Assembly (NCBI GenBank): GCA_002483445.1
Contig: DLHY01000030.1
Span: 138,371 to 202,370, forward strand
DNA length: 64,000 nucleotides
DNA from: Blastocatellia bacterium UBA7656
GTDB lineage: Bacteria; Acidobacteriota; Blastocatellia; UBA7656
Direction of reading: 5' to 3'
Shown here: positions 8,417 to 16,936 of the stretch, piece after piece
How positions within the stretch are numbered: position 1 is the first letter of the stretch
Layout of the letters: every line of letters starts with the position of its first letter
Translations under genes and position numbers: made by a program
Notes under the pieces: model-generated
Seen by the model: only the letters and a program-made list of their open reading frames with translations
Told to the model about the DNA's origin: nothing
The model's database searches: none

Positions 8417-11086
8417 TCAATAGATCAGATATTTCCTGCGAACGCGGGCGAACTCCGCAAGGCCCGCCTGCCAGGTCGCCGCTATCTCTGAAGGCGTCCG
8501 CCCTGATTTGAGCGCGTTGAGCGCAACACGATTTGCGAGGAGTCGAATATAATCATCCACCTTCCACTCGTTCGGATGAAGTCGCGTCAGGTGATAGGCT
8601 ATAGCGATGCCCGTCGTCACAGGCCGAAACCCTCCGCGATCAGTGATGATGATGTTTATGCCACTGCATTCTTCGCCCGCGAATTTCGAAGAGCGCGGAG
8701 TGAACCTCACAGGCACGAAACGCGCGCCCGCAAGCCCGGCGCGATTCAACTCTTCAGCCAACTTCTTTCCATCCATCCACGGAGCGCCGATCACTTCGAA
8801 AGGCGTGTCAGTTCCCCGCCCCACTGAAACGTTGGTCGTCTCCAGCAATCCGATTCCGGGATAAAGCAACGCCTCAGTGAGGCTCCGCATGTTCGGAGAA
8901 GGATTGATCCACTGAAGCGAGGTGCCGTCATAAAAATCGGCCCGTCGCCATCCTTCCATCTTTATCACTGTGAGGTCAGCATTGATATTGCGTTCACGAT
9001 TAAAAAGCATAGCAAGTTCGCCGATAGTCATTCCGTATCGAACGGGAATAGGGTGATAAGCGGTGAAAGTATTTGCGAGATCATTGTCAGCGACAGGCCC
9101 CTCAATGTCATAGCCGTTGATAGGATTCGGGCGATCAAGCACGACGAATTTCAGTTTTCGACGCGCCGCTTCTTCCATCGCGTAGCCGCACGTCGTGATG
9201 TAGGTATAAAAACGCGCGCCTATGTCCTGAATATCGAAAACGATTGTATCCACACCCGCCAGCATTTCATCCGTCGGGCGACGACGATCTTTATCATAAA
9301 GGCTGTAGACAGGCAGCCCTGTCTTTTCGTCTCGCGTGTCGCCGACGTGAGTGTCTTCCAGCCCGCGCAATCCATGCTCAGGCGAAAGAAGGGCGACGAG
9401 TTTCAAATTCTTCGCCGATGCGAGAACGTCAATCGTCGAACGGCCTTCGCTATCTCTGCCCGTGTGATTGGTGATGAGCGCGACTCTTCGGCCTTCGAGT
9501 TGTTTGAAACCGTCTCGCTCTAAAACATCTATGCCTGTCATCACAGGATGAAGCGGCCCTGCGGGAGCCGTTCTGGTGATAGCCGCGCGAGGCGTTTCCA
9601 CGTAATCACGCTTCGAGAGCGACTCAAACATTTTTTGAGGCGGCGAGGTGATCGAAGCTGCGACTATCGAAGCGATGAATGAGCGGAGGCGTGTGACATC
9701 GCCTCTGCCTGCGGGGTGAACGCGGTTTGTGAGCAGCACGACGAAGGTTTCCGTCGCCGGGTCGAGCCATACGCTCGTGCCTGTGAATCCCGTATGCCCG
9801 AATGTGCCGACGGGAAACAGATCGCCGCGATTGGAAGAAAACGGCGTGTTGACATCCCATCCGAGTCCGCGCATCTGCGAAGCGGGAAGCGCGTGCGCGG
9901 CGGTCATTCTTTCAACCGTGTAAGGCGCAAGCACGCGCCCCCCTCGGTACTCGCCGCCGTTGAGAATCATCTGACAAAACACAGCCACATCGTCAGCGGT
10001 CGAAAAAAGTCCCGCGTGACCTGCTACTCCGCCCATTTCGTAAGCGCGCGGGTCATGCACTTCGCCACGCATCCATCGCCCCTCGCGCATTTCTGTCGGC
10101 GCGATTTTGTCCTTTGTCCTTTGTCCTTTGTCATTCGTTATGTGTTTCCTTTCTTCCGACGAATGACCAGTGACAAAGGACAAGGGACGAAAGAAAGTAT
10201 CTTTCATCCCAAGCGGCGCGAAGATGTTTTCGCGCGAGAACTGATCGAGAGTTTTTCCTGAAACGCGGCGGATGACTTCTGCGGCGACGATATAGCCGAC
10301 ATCGGAATAGACGAAGCGCGCGCCCGGTTCGTAGCTCAGTTGCAGGTCGTAAATTTTTTCAAGCGGATTGATGGTCACGCCGACGTAATCGGCGATTTCG
10401 TTGTCAGGCACTAATCCCGCGCGATGCGTGAGCAATTGTTCGATGGTCACTCGTTCTTTTCCGAAGCGCGCGAACTCAGGGATGTAGCGCGCGACCGCAT
10501 CGTTGAGGCTCACCTGTCCGCGTTCGACGAGTATCATCATCGATGCGGCTGTGGCTATGACTTTGGTGAGCGAGGCCAAATCGAAAATAGTGTCGACGGT
10601 CATCGGCTCTCGACGAGGTTCGACGGCGCGATGGCCGAAAGCTTTTCGATAAACGATGCGGCCTTTGCGCGCGACGAGAACGACTACGCCCGGAGTTTCC
10701 CTTCGCTCGATTGAATCAAGCACAACGCCGTCTATGCGCGAGAGTCGTTCGCTCGACACGCCTACGGACTGAGGAGCGGATCGAACGAGGCGTTGAGGCG
10801 CGCGCGTTTGCGCCACTAGCGAAAGGGGCAGAAGCGAAACGATGGAGGCAATCAGCGCCAGCCGTCGCGTAAAAATCGATGCCGTGCAGGCGCAATGCTT
10901 CAGTGTTAAGAGGAGAAGGAGGCTCTCATTAACACCTCGATGAATCGAGGTGACGAGAGGCACGGTGATCTCCCCAACGGTTTCAACCGTTTTCTCGCGC
11001 AAAACCGTTGAAACGGTTGAAGACATCGAAGTGAGTCGTCTCACCCAGCTAAAGCAGGGTGTTAATGAGAAAGGCCGCTCGCTCAT
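8417..11086 (-). CDS. Serine hydrolase (class C beta-lactamase fold) fused to NamZ-type exo-beta-N-acetylmuramidase (DUF1343)
   Basis: The start at 11086 is chosen because GGGAGG precedes it by six bases; an upstream in-frame ATG at 11113 lacks this. About 889 residues. Residues 6-54 are encoded by a MITE-like repeat (10924-11070), and a hydrophobic signal-like stretch (RRLALIASIVSLLPL) follows it. The first domain has SLTK (SxxK nucleophile), YSDVGY and HTGFTGTS motifs of class C penicillin-binding hydrolases. From about residue 500, DUF1343 begins (VALITNHTGRDSEG, LLSPEHGLRG, VFDIQDIGARFYTY, INPSPNMRSL). In Bacillus subtilis the AmiE amidase and NamZ muramidase are separate neighbouring genes; here they are one protein. 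A second repeat interrupts the hydrolase domain at 10107-10192, also in frame. Confidence 0.9.
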   Translation of the reverse strand: MSERPFSLTPCFSWVRRLTSMSSTVSTVLREKTVETVGEITVPLVTSIHRGVNESLLLLLTLKHCACTASIFTRRLALIASIVSLLPLSLVAQTRAPQRLVRSAPQSVGVSSERLSRIDGVVLDSIERRETPGVVVLVARKGRIVYRKAFGHRAVEPRREPMTVDTIFDLASLTKVIATAASMMILVERGQVSLNDAVARYIPEFARFGKERVTIEQLLTHRAGLVPDNEIADYVGVTINPLEKIYDLQLSYEPGARFVYSDVGYIVAAEVIRRVSGKTLDQFSRENIFAPLGMKDTFFRPLSFVTGHSSEERKHITNDKGQRTKDKIAPTEMREGRWMRGEVHDPRAYEMGGVAGHAGLFSTADDVAVFCQMILNGGEYRGGRVLAPYTVERMTAAHALPASQMRGLGWDVNTPFSSNRGDLFPVGTFGHTGFTGTSVWLDPATETFVVLLTNRVHPAGRGDVTRLRSFIASIVAASITSPPQKMFESLSKRDYVETPRAAITRTAPAGPLHPVMTGIDVLERDGFKQLEGRRVALITNHTGRDSEGRSTIDVLASAKNLKLVALLSPEHGLRGLEDTHVGDTRDEKTGLPVYSLYDKDRRRPTDEMLAGVDTIVFDIQDIGARFYTYITTCGYAMEEAARRKLKFVVLDRPNPINGYDIEGPVADNDLANTFTAYHPIPVRYGMTIGELAMLFNRERNINADLTVIKMEGWRRADFYDGTSLQWINPSPNMRSLTEALLYPGIGLLETTNVSVGRGTDTPFEVIGAPWMDGKKLAEELNRAGLAGARFVPVRFTPRSSKFAGEECSGINIIITDRGGFRPVTTGIAIAYHLTRLHPNEWKVDDYIRLLANRVALNALKSGRTPSEIAATWQAGLAEFARVRRKYLIY
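10107..10192. repeat. Heptamer-arm stem-loop inside a coding sequence (H2)
   Basis: The left arm (10107-10137) is three tandem TCCTTTG units plus TCATTCG. The right arm (10159-10192) is the near reverse complement. It adds roughly 25 residues of out-of-family sequence between DTFFRP and IAPTEM in the serine hydrolase. Confidence 0.88.
10924..11070. mobile_element. MITE-like element with terminal inverted repeats, copy 1
   Basis: 147 bp bounded by TCTCATTAACACC and its reverse complement. It contains internal palindromes CCTCGATGAATCGAGG and AACGGTTTCAACCGTT. An inverted copy lies at 28781-28917. It encodes no protein of its own, and I see no clear target-site duplication. Confidence 0.85.
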
Positions 11087-11172
11087 TTTTTCCTCCCAGG
11101 GCTGAGGGGACATCGGCGGGAACCCCTGCCTGCCCGTCCGATGTTGCTCAATATTTTATTCTCATCATCAAT

Positions 11173-12633
11173 TCAATCCGCCGCCTCTTGGTTTGCCATA
11201 GGCCCGCGCTCGAAAATCGCGCTCGTCACATATCCGACGAGAAAAGTCACAGCCGACCCCACGAGCGCGTACCACTGCCAGGACAGAGTTGTTCCTGCCC
11301 ACACGAATGTCATAAACGCGACGCCGCATACCACGCCTGCCAGCGCGCCATTTTGTCTGACTCTCTTTGTGAGCGTACCCATAAAAAATAATCCCAGAAC
11401 CGGGCCGCTCGTAAACGACGCTATTCCGAGAACCGTGTCGACTATACGCTTGTCCTTGCCGATGACGAATAACGCGGCGGCTATCTGCACCACGCCCCAG
11501 AAGGCCGTCAGGTAGCGCGAGACTTTCATGTAATGATCTTCAGAGCGCGCGGGCGCGATGAGCGGTTTATAAAAATCCGCGAGCGAAGTAGATGCAAGCG
11601 CATTCAAAGACGATGACATCGCCGCTGCAAGCATCGCGGCGATGACAAGCCCGACTATCCCTGCTGGAAGTTCGTTGACGATGAAGTGAGCGAACACGCG
11701 ATCCGGGCTTATGCCTTCCGGCAGCGTCGGCGATTGTCGATAAAACACGAACAGCATCACCCCTATGAAAAGAAACATCACGAACTGCGCGAATATGATC
11801 ACGCCGCTTGTGAGCAATGCGGCTGCGGCCTGCCGCGCGTTTTTGCCGCACAGGTAACGCTGAACCATGTACTGATCCGTCCCGTGCGTCGCGGTGTTCA
11901 AAAACGCGCCGCCGATCACTCCCGCCCAGAACGTGTAGCTTTTGGCAAGGCTGACAGAAAAATCGAACAGATGAAACTTGCCGAACTCCGTGCCGACCGA
12001 GATGACCTCCTGCCATCCGCCACGGATATGATCGAGCAATATGATCGCGGCAATTGCAGCCCCCAGATTGTAGATGGCAAGCTGCACGACTTCTATCCAG
12101 ATGACCGCCGTTATGCCGCCGAGGTAAGTGAAAAAAATCATCACCCCGCCGATGATGAGAATCGATTGCCAGTCCGCAAGTCCTGTGAGCGCGACCAGAG
12201 GAATCGCCGTCGCGTAGATTCGCACGCCGTCGGCAAGCGAGCGCGTGACGAGAAAAAGCGATGCGGCTGCGCGTTTGACTCTTCCACTGAAGCGCGAATC
12301 GAGAATCTGATAGACGGTGAAAAGCTCGCCGCGAAAATAATGCGGGATGAAGAGGACGACGACGATCACTCGTCCGACCATGTAGCCCGCGACCAGTTGC
12401 AGAAAAGTGAAATTGCCTGCGGCGGCGAAAGCGAAAGCCGGAACGCTGATGAAAGTGACGACCGAAGTTTCAGTGGCGACTATTGACGCGGCTATCGCCC
12501 ACCACGGCACGTCGTGATCGGAGAGAAAGTAATCGCGCGTGTCTCTCTGGCGTCGGCTGAAATACCAGCCGAGCAAAAGGACGCCCGCCAGATAAACGCA
12601 TATAACCGCAAGATCGAGCGCGCGAAGATTCAT
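11173..12633 (-). CDS. Sodium:solute symporter (SSS family)
   Basis: 486 residues with about 13 hydrophobic segments. The N-terminal pattern YFLSDHDVPWWAIAASIVATETS and the later ALASTSLADFYKPLI motif (sodium-site region) fit the SSS/SSF family of Na+-coupled transporters. The substrate cannot be read from the sequence. Its position between a BadF-type amino-sugar kinase and a NamZ-containing hydrolase suggests N-acetylmuramic acid, GlcNAc or a muropeptide sugar. The start codon lies four bases from a heptamer-arm stem-loop and has no recognisable Shine-Dalgarno. The last residues (ERGPMANQEAAD) are cytoplasmic. Confidence 0.93.
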   Translation of the reverse strand: MNLRALDLAVICVYLAGVLLLGWYFSRRQRDTRDYFLSDHDVPWWAIAASIVATETSVVTFISVPAFAFAAAGNFTFLQLVAGYMVGRVIVVVLFIPHYFRGELFTVYQILDSRFSGRVKRAAASLFLVTRSLADGVRIYATAIPLVALTGLADWQSILIIGGVMIFFTYLGGITAVIWIEVVQLAIYNLGAAIAAIILLDHIRGGWQEVISVGTEFGKFHLFDFSVSLAKSYTFWAGVIGGAFLNTATHGTDQYMVQRYLCGKNARQAAAALLTSGVIIFAQFVMFLFIGVMLFVFYRQSPTLPEGISPDRVFAHFIVNELPAGIVGLVIAAMLAAAMSSSLNALASTSLADFYKPLIAPARSEDHYMKVSRYLTAFWGVVQIAAALFVIGKDKRIVDTVLGIASFTSGPVLGLFFMGTLTKRVRQNGALAGVVCGVAFMTFVWAGTTLSWQWYALVGSAVTFLVGYVTSAIFERGPMANQEAAD

Positions 12634-12637
12634 GGGT

Positions 12638-12764
12638 AGATGTCAGAGGTTAGATATTAGATGTTAGTGAATGTAAAAAGCCAGACGTTGATAGATCGAT
12701 GCAGGCAGACGTTGGCCAGAATCTATAGACCGATCTAACATCTAACATCCAACATCTGACATCT
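12638..12764. repeat. Heptamer-arm stem-loop, AGATGTT type (H3)
   Basis: 30-base arms at 12638-12667 and 12735-12764, each four AGATGTY-type units plus two bases, in inverted orientation with a 67-base spacer. The same arm type recurs at 53.5 and 62.8 kb. The right arm encodes the last seven residues and the stop of the kinase gene. Confidence 0.92.
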
Positions 12765-13755
12765 GTTTTCGAGCGATCTTCGCAGCGCCTATGGTCGGAG
12801 GAAAGAGCGGGAGGCCGACATCGGCGCTTGGCGCGATTTTCAGTACCGTATCTCGCAAAGGAGCGAGGAGGAATTCGCCGGATTTGAAAACGCCTCCGAC
12901 GCAGGCGACGCGAAACTGCTGGTTGCGCATTCCGAGTTTTTCGATGACCGATGCGGCCAGCGCGCCAAGCTCGCGCCCTGCCGAGGCGAGTATCCCGCGC
13001 GCGACAGCATCGCCCCTTTGAGCGGTCTCAGAGACGACTCCGGCGAGCGAGGATATATCCATCTCGTTGTTGTCGTAAATCACGCGGGGGAGATCAGCCG
13101 GATAATTTATTCCGAGGCGCGCGCATATCCCTTCGGTCAGAAGAGTTCGAGGCGCGCGTCGGTCGAGAGAAGCTGCGATGGCTCTGAGCGCGCGGCGGGC
13201 GATGTCATAAGCGGAGCCTTCATCGGCGAGTGTCGGCCCCCATCCGCCTGAGCGCGATTGCTGGCCGCGTTCATTCATCCCTATCGCAATCGATCCTGTG
13301 CCTGCGATGATGACCACGCCCGGTTGAGAGTCGAGCGCGCCCGCAAGCGCGGCTTCGGCATCGGTGACGAGCAGAATATTTTGAATGCCGAGCGCCGTGA
13401 AGAGCGCGTCTTTCATCGTGTTGTAATGAACGGGCTGGCTGATTCCTGCAAGCGCGATGCAGGCATTAGTGATATTGTCGCGATTGATCCCGGCCTGGGC
13501 GCAGGCTTCATTTACGACTTTGGTGATATGCGAGACGGCTTCATCGAATCCGACGCGCAGGGGATTCGACGCATCGCCTGCGGCTTCGCCCAGATTGTTG
13601 AGAGAGGCATCGGTGATTACTGCTCGTGTAAGAGTGCCTCCTCCGTCCACGCCGAGGAAGTAAGAATCGCGCGCCTGCGGCATTTCACTTTCGGGTTCGG
13701 CTGAAGAATTCGATTGCGGGGGTTGCGCTTTAGGATTCGAATAAAGGCTGTCCAT
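12742..13755 (-). CDS. BadF/BadG-family amino-sugar kinase (GlcNAc/MurNAc kinase-like)
   Basis: The start at 13755 gives 337 residues, the normal family size; the open frame continues upstream to 13950 but without family similarity. Motifs: phosphate-1 GVDGGGTLTRAVITD, adenosine motif VIIAGTGSIAIG, and GGWGPTLADEGSAYDI, all typical of N-acetylglucosamine kinases of the BcrAD_BadFG family, to which clostridial MurK also belongs. The last residues (QMSDVGC) are encoded by the arm of the neighbouring repeat rather than by family sequence, so the original C-terminus was replaced or trimmed. It is probably the first gene of the salvage operon with the symporter and the AmiE-NamZ fusion. Confidence 0.9.
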   Translation of the reverse strand: MDSLYSNPKAQPPQSNSSAEPESEMPQARDSYFLGVDGGGTLTRAVITDASLNNLGEAAGDASNPLRVGFDEAVSHITKVVNEACAQAGINRDNITNACIALAGISQPVHYNTMKDALFTALGIQNILLVTDAEAALAGALDSQPGVVIIAGTGSIAIGMNERGQQSRSGGWGPTLADEGSAYDIARRALRAIAASLDRRAPRTLLTEGICARLGINYPADLPRVIYDNNEMDISSLAGVVSETAQRGDAVARGILASAGRELGALAASVIEKLGMRNQQFRVACVGGVFKSGEFLLAPLRDTVLKIAPSADVGLPLFPPTIGAAKIARKQMSDVGC

Positions 13756-14363
13756 AAAAATTTCCTGACTGATGATCGGCTTTTCGTTCTTGTTATAACC
13801 CCAGGCCGTAGTCCTTGTACAATGAAATGTTTTTATGGATTCGATAATGATTGGTTTGGCGCGTGTTTCGTCCGCTTGAGGATGGGGCGAGCTTGCGACG
13901 GTTCCCGACCCGGCGCGGCCAGATGATGCGTGTGCGCGTTCCTCCTTCACATGCGCGGTAATAAGTCCCGACGCGCGATATATCTCTCCTGAGCAGAGCG
14001 GACAGGGCCGCTACAACAGCGCGAGGGCTATGAGAGCGGCGGGGCGTGAGAGTGGGCAAATTGTTGTTGAACGAGATTGTGGTCTGTGATATATCACGCC
14101 TGCACTTATCTGTGGCAAATCAGACCGGGCGCGAAGAAGATGGGAGACGCGCCACGACAGTAAAGCACAACTTCAACTGTTGGGTCATCAGTCTCAAAAT
14201 CATATAGATTCAGATGGAATTTTATAGATGCAGATGGCTCTTGAGTTCGCCCATTTCATGTTGGGCAGACGTCCTGAGCCACGATTCACGACAGAGATTG
14301 ACGTTCCGTCCCGTTTGACTCTGCTTCGATTAGTGCTGACAATACCCTTGTGGTCAAGATCTG
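13756..14363. other. Non-coding region upstream of the cassette region
   Basis: I found no supported gene. It holds the promoter side of the minus-strand kinase gene and a short repeated motif ATAGATNCAGATGG near 14203-14235. TGTGATATA near 14090 could be a -10 element but has no clear -35. The left boundary of the accessory cassettes probably lies here. Confidence 0.45.
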
Positions 14364-14811
14364 ATGGATCCAGATGTGAGAATCTACCTCGACAACTGTT
14401 GCTTCAATCGTCCGTTTGACGATCAAAAGCAGACGAGGATTCGGCTCGAAGCGGAAGCCAAGCTGTGTATTCAAGAACATTGTTCGCGATGGGAGGCTGG
14501 AACTCGTTTGGTCGTATATCCTGGATTTCGAGAATGAAGCCAATCCCTTTGAGGAGAGGCGGACGACGATCAGCGCGTGGAGGCAATACGCCGCCGTTGA
14601 CATGGAGGAAACGCCAGCCATCTTGCAGCAAGCGAACTCTCTGGTGGGCGTGGGGCTGAAGGCGAAGGATGCCTTACATCTATCGTGCGCCCTACTTGGC
14701 GGATGTGCGTGTTTTGTGACCACAGATGATGCAATCCTCAAGCGGGGCAAAGATGTGGAGGGCATCGCCATTATAGATCCGACTTCTTTTGTTCGAGAGA
14801 GGAACCTATGA
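14364..14811 (+). pseudogene. PIN-domain (VapC-like) toxin with a +1 frameshift
   Basis: The first 38 codons read MDPDVRIYLDNCCFNRPF ... EAKLCIQE, a PIN-domain start with the first acidic residue in YLD. One base (around 14478) then shifts the frame. From 14479 the sequence continues IVRDGRLELVWSYILDFE ... AKDALHLSCALLGG ... CFVTTDDAIL, the rest of the PIN core with its remaining acidic residues. Joined, it is about 148 residues, normal for the family. The frameshift inactivates it unless it is a sequencing error or is bypassed. The end overlaps the next ATG by four bases. PIN toxins are usually RNases. Confidence 0.7.
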
Positions 14812-15032
14812 CAAGTGACACCGAGCTACGAATACGAGGCTTACGCGCCCTGGTCGATGCCCTGGGTACGGTGGAAGCCGAGCGATTCATCAGTTTAGTT
14901 CTGCGAGAGCCGTTTGACTATACGACCTGGCAGAGAGAACTATGGGTTGTCCAGAGCGTTGAGCAAATAAGCAAGGCCGCGATGGAATTGCGAAGCGCCT
15001 TGCCGAACAAGAGGATGGAGCCGACGCGCTGA
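14808..15032 (+). CDS. Small partner protein of the PIN-domain gene (possible antitoxin)
   Basis: 74 residues, overlapping the PIN gene (ATGA). The sequence TELRIRGLRALVDALGTVEAERFISLVLREPFDYTTWQ is mostly helical, and similar small proteins commonly accompany PIN-domain genes. The order is toxin-like then partner, opposite to classical vapBC, so the antitoxin role is uncertain. The last residues (NKRMEPTR) are encoded inside the attC-like palindrome, a pattern seen when cassette recombination sites overlap gene ends. Confidence 0.6.
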   Translation: MTSDTELRIRGLRALVDALGTVEAERFISLVLREPFDYTTWQRELWVVQSVEQISKAAMELRSALPNKRMEPTR

Positions 15033-15059
15033 GGCGCGCGGCTCATCCTCGGCGTTAGC
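15002..15059 (+). other. attC-like recombination site 1
   Basis: 58 bp with GCCGAAC at the left (R''-like) and GGCGTTAG at the right (R'-like). Between them two arms (GAGGATGGAGCCGACGCGC and its near complement) pair with one extra base, resembling the extrahelical base of attC sites. It follows the toxin-partner pair and overlaps its stop. Confidence 0.6.
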
Positions 15060-15071
15060 GAGAAACAAGAA

Positions 15072-16196
15072 ATGCCTTACGATATTTCGGAGAATAAGCG
15101 GGATTGGTATCGAGAGGTTTCGTCCAGGTCCAGAGCCCGAAAGAAAGCCGCGACCAACGGCGAATTGCCTTACGACCTTAATAATATCAACAAGCCTATC
15201 TTACAGCCTAAAAAACTGATGGCGCAGAAACCGAAAAACGGTTTGAGGGTTCTATCTCTCTTTTCCGGTGGCGGTGGTCTTGACCTCGGCTTTGAGCGCG
15301 CAGGCTTTGAACACGTTGCCAGCTTCGACATTTTGGATATTTGCGGTGAGACGTTAAAAGCTAATCGTCCCCACTGGGAGATCCTCAGCGGCATAAACGG
15401 TGACGTTACGGAAGTGGTTTGGTCATCCTATAAAGGCAAAGTAGATCTGATTCATGGAGGGCCTCCTTGCCAGCCGTTTTCGATTGCTGGAAAACAGAGG
15501 GGGGGGCACGACGAGAGGGATATGTGGCCAGCATTCATTGATGCAGTGCTAACACTTATGCCGGAGGCTTTTGTCGCTGAAAATGTTCCTGGGTTATTGG
15601 ACCCGAAATTTCGGAAGTATATAGATGAGATTATTCTTTCGCCGTTAACACCGGACTACCACATTATCAAGTTCAAAGCCGTGGCCTCCGATTTCGGAGT
15701 TCCACAAGTTAGGACGAGAGTGATTCTTGTAGGATTTAGATCGCCCAAGGCAGCTAATTCATTCCAGATTCCAGAACCGACCCATTTACCGCAAGACAGC
15801 CTTTTTTCATCAGGCAGGTTTACTCCCGGCGCAAGAGCGGCGTTAGGGCTAAAGGATATCGGCTTCGACTGTTTCTCTCCCACGCTCCGGTCCGGCTTCA
15901 CAGGCCCTAGAAAATCAACGAGTATCCTGAACAGCAAAGCAAGTCAACGGGTTTGGGAAAAACTACATATCTGGCCAAATGGTGTGCAGAAATCCAGACA
16001 GGATGCTGTGATGTTTCCCCCAGAAAATGGTCACTTCAGGCTTTCAGTGCAAGATTGTGCCATTCTTCAGGGTTTTCCAGAAGACTGGACTTTTCAAGGC
16101 GCTACCTACCAAATACTGGGGCAAATTGGTAACTCTGTCTGTCCTCCTGTAGCTTATGCAATCGCCCGGTCGGTATCTAAAGCTTTGGGGTTTTGA
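15072..16196 (+). CDS. DNA (cytosine-5) methyltransferase
   Basis: 374 residues. Motif I LSLFSGGGGLDLGFERAGF (about 61-79), motif IV GGPPCQPFS with the catalytic Cys at about 133, motif VI AENVPG, motif VIII QVRTRVILVGF and motif X IGNSVCPPVAYAIA are all present, so the enzyme looks intact. It transfers a methyl group from SAM to C5 of cytosine. The target-recognition part between VIII and IX is rather short, and the recognition sequence cannot be predicted. The following gene starts immediately after the stop, and the pair has the layout of a type II restriction-modification system. It sits between two attC-like sites. Confidence 0.93.
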   Translation: MPYDISENKRDWYREVSSRSRARKKAATNGELPYDLNNINKPILQPKKLMAQKPKNGLRVLSLFSGGGGLDLGFERAGFEHVASFDILDICGETLKANRPHWEILSGINGDVTEVVWSSYKGKVDLIHGGPPCQPFSIAGKQRGGHDERDMWPAFIDAVLTLMPEAFVAENVPGLLDPKFRKYIDEIILSPLTPDYHIIKFKAVASDFGVPQVRTRVILVGFRSPKAANSFQIPEPTHLPQDSLFSSGRFTPGARAALGLKDIGFDCFSPTLRSGFTGPRKSTSILNSKASQRVWEKLHIWPNGVQKSRQDAVMFPPENGHFRLSVQDCAILQGFPEDWTFQGATYQILGQIGNSVCPPVAYAIARSVSKALGF

Positions 16197-16922
16197 ATGG
16201 CTGTTCAAGACGATAGACGAGAGAAGGAAATGTGCAAGCTCCTGGGACTTCGAGAAGGAGATGGTCGTTCCGGCGTAGATGCATTTCTTGATTTTTCTTC
16301 GCGCGGAAAAATGATAGCTGCGCCGATAGAACTGAAGTCTACAACGAACGACTCTGTTTCAACAGCACGGGATGTGGGCCCTTCTCACATTGAGAAATGG
16401 CGCACGCGAATCTGGGTTTTCGGCTTTTATGATTCTGGTGGTAGACAGCTTCAGAAATTGTTGGCCCTCGGACCTAATGATATGGAGGGCTGGATTGGCA
16501 AGATTGAGCGCTACATTGCGCCTGATTTCGCCATTGGAAAGCGAATCGCAGAAAAACTGACGCTTGAAGATCTGCACATCATCTGCGGGGAGAAGAGCAA
16601 ATACAGCATGAATGATGCTCAGGTGTTACACAAGCGACAGTGGAAACGTGAGGACTATCTGCGCGAAATGGACCTTCAGGAGGGATACTCCCCATTGAAA
16701 ATGCTCGAGATTCTGAGATTGCGAGCTGTCTATCTCAATGAACGCGGTTCAACTCTGAACAATCCACATATACCAAACTCGTTCTTCTCAAATTTCAGCA
16801 ACCGTACTCATGAAATTATGCGCAACAATGCGGACCTGATCTCAAGCACTATACAGCAGGAGATACGAGACATCACAATCGCTAACAAGGCGTTGCAGTG
16901 GACGGCGGAACGCCGCCGCTGA
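16197..16922 (+). CDS. Putative restriction endonuclease partner of the C5 methyltransferase
   Basis: 241 residues, starting at the base after the methyltransferase stop (TGAATG). I do not recognise a named restriction-enzyme family. A candidate PD-(D/E)XK site is visible: GVDAFLDF (D28) followed by IELKST (E45-x-K47), preceded by an N-terminal helix. Its position and size fit a type II endonuclease. The final residues (NKALQWTAERRR) are encoded in the second attC-like palindrome, so the native C-terminus may be shorter. An endonuclease role is an inference from the motif and neighbour. Confidence 0.65.
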   Translation: MAVQDDRREKEMCKLLGLREGDGRSGVDAFLDFSSRGKMIAAPIELKSTTNDSVSTARDVGPSHIEKWRTRIWVFGFYDSGGRQLQKLLALGPNDMEGWIGKIERYIAPDFAIGKRIAEKLTLEDLHIICGEKSKYSMNDAQVLHKRQWKREDYLREMDLQEGYSPLKMLEILRLRAVYLNERGSTLNNPHIPNSFFSNFSNRTHEIMRNNADLISSTIQQEIRDITIANKALQWTAERRR

Positions 16923-16936
16923 ACTTTGTGTTAGTT
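16880..16936 (+). other. attC-like recombination site 2
   Basis: 57 bp bounded by CGCTAAC and GTTAGTT, with an imperfect stem around ACGGCGG...CCGCCGCTGA. It is weaker than site 1 but has the same position at the end of a gene unit and the same inverted core ends. Confidence 0.5.

Noticed and set aside
14228..14419. Open frame upstream of the PIN gene
   Set aside because: No ribosome site and no family resemblance; it overlaps the better supported PIN start in another frame.
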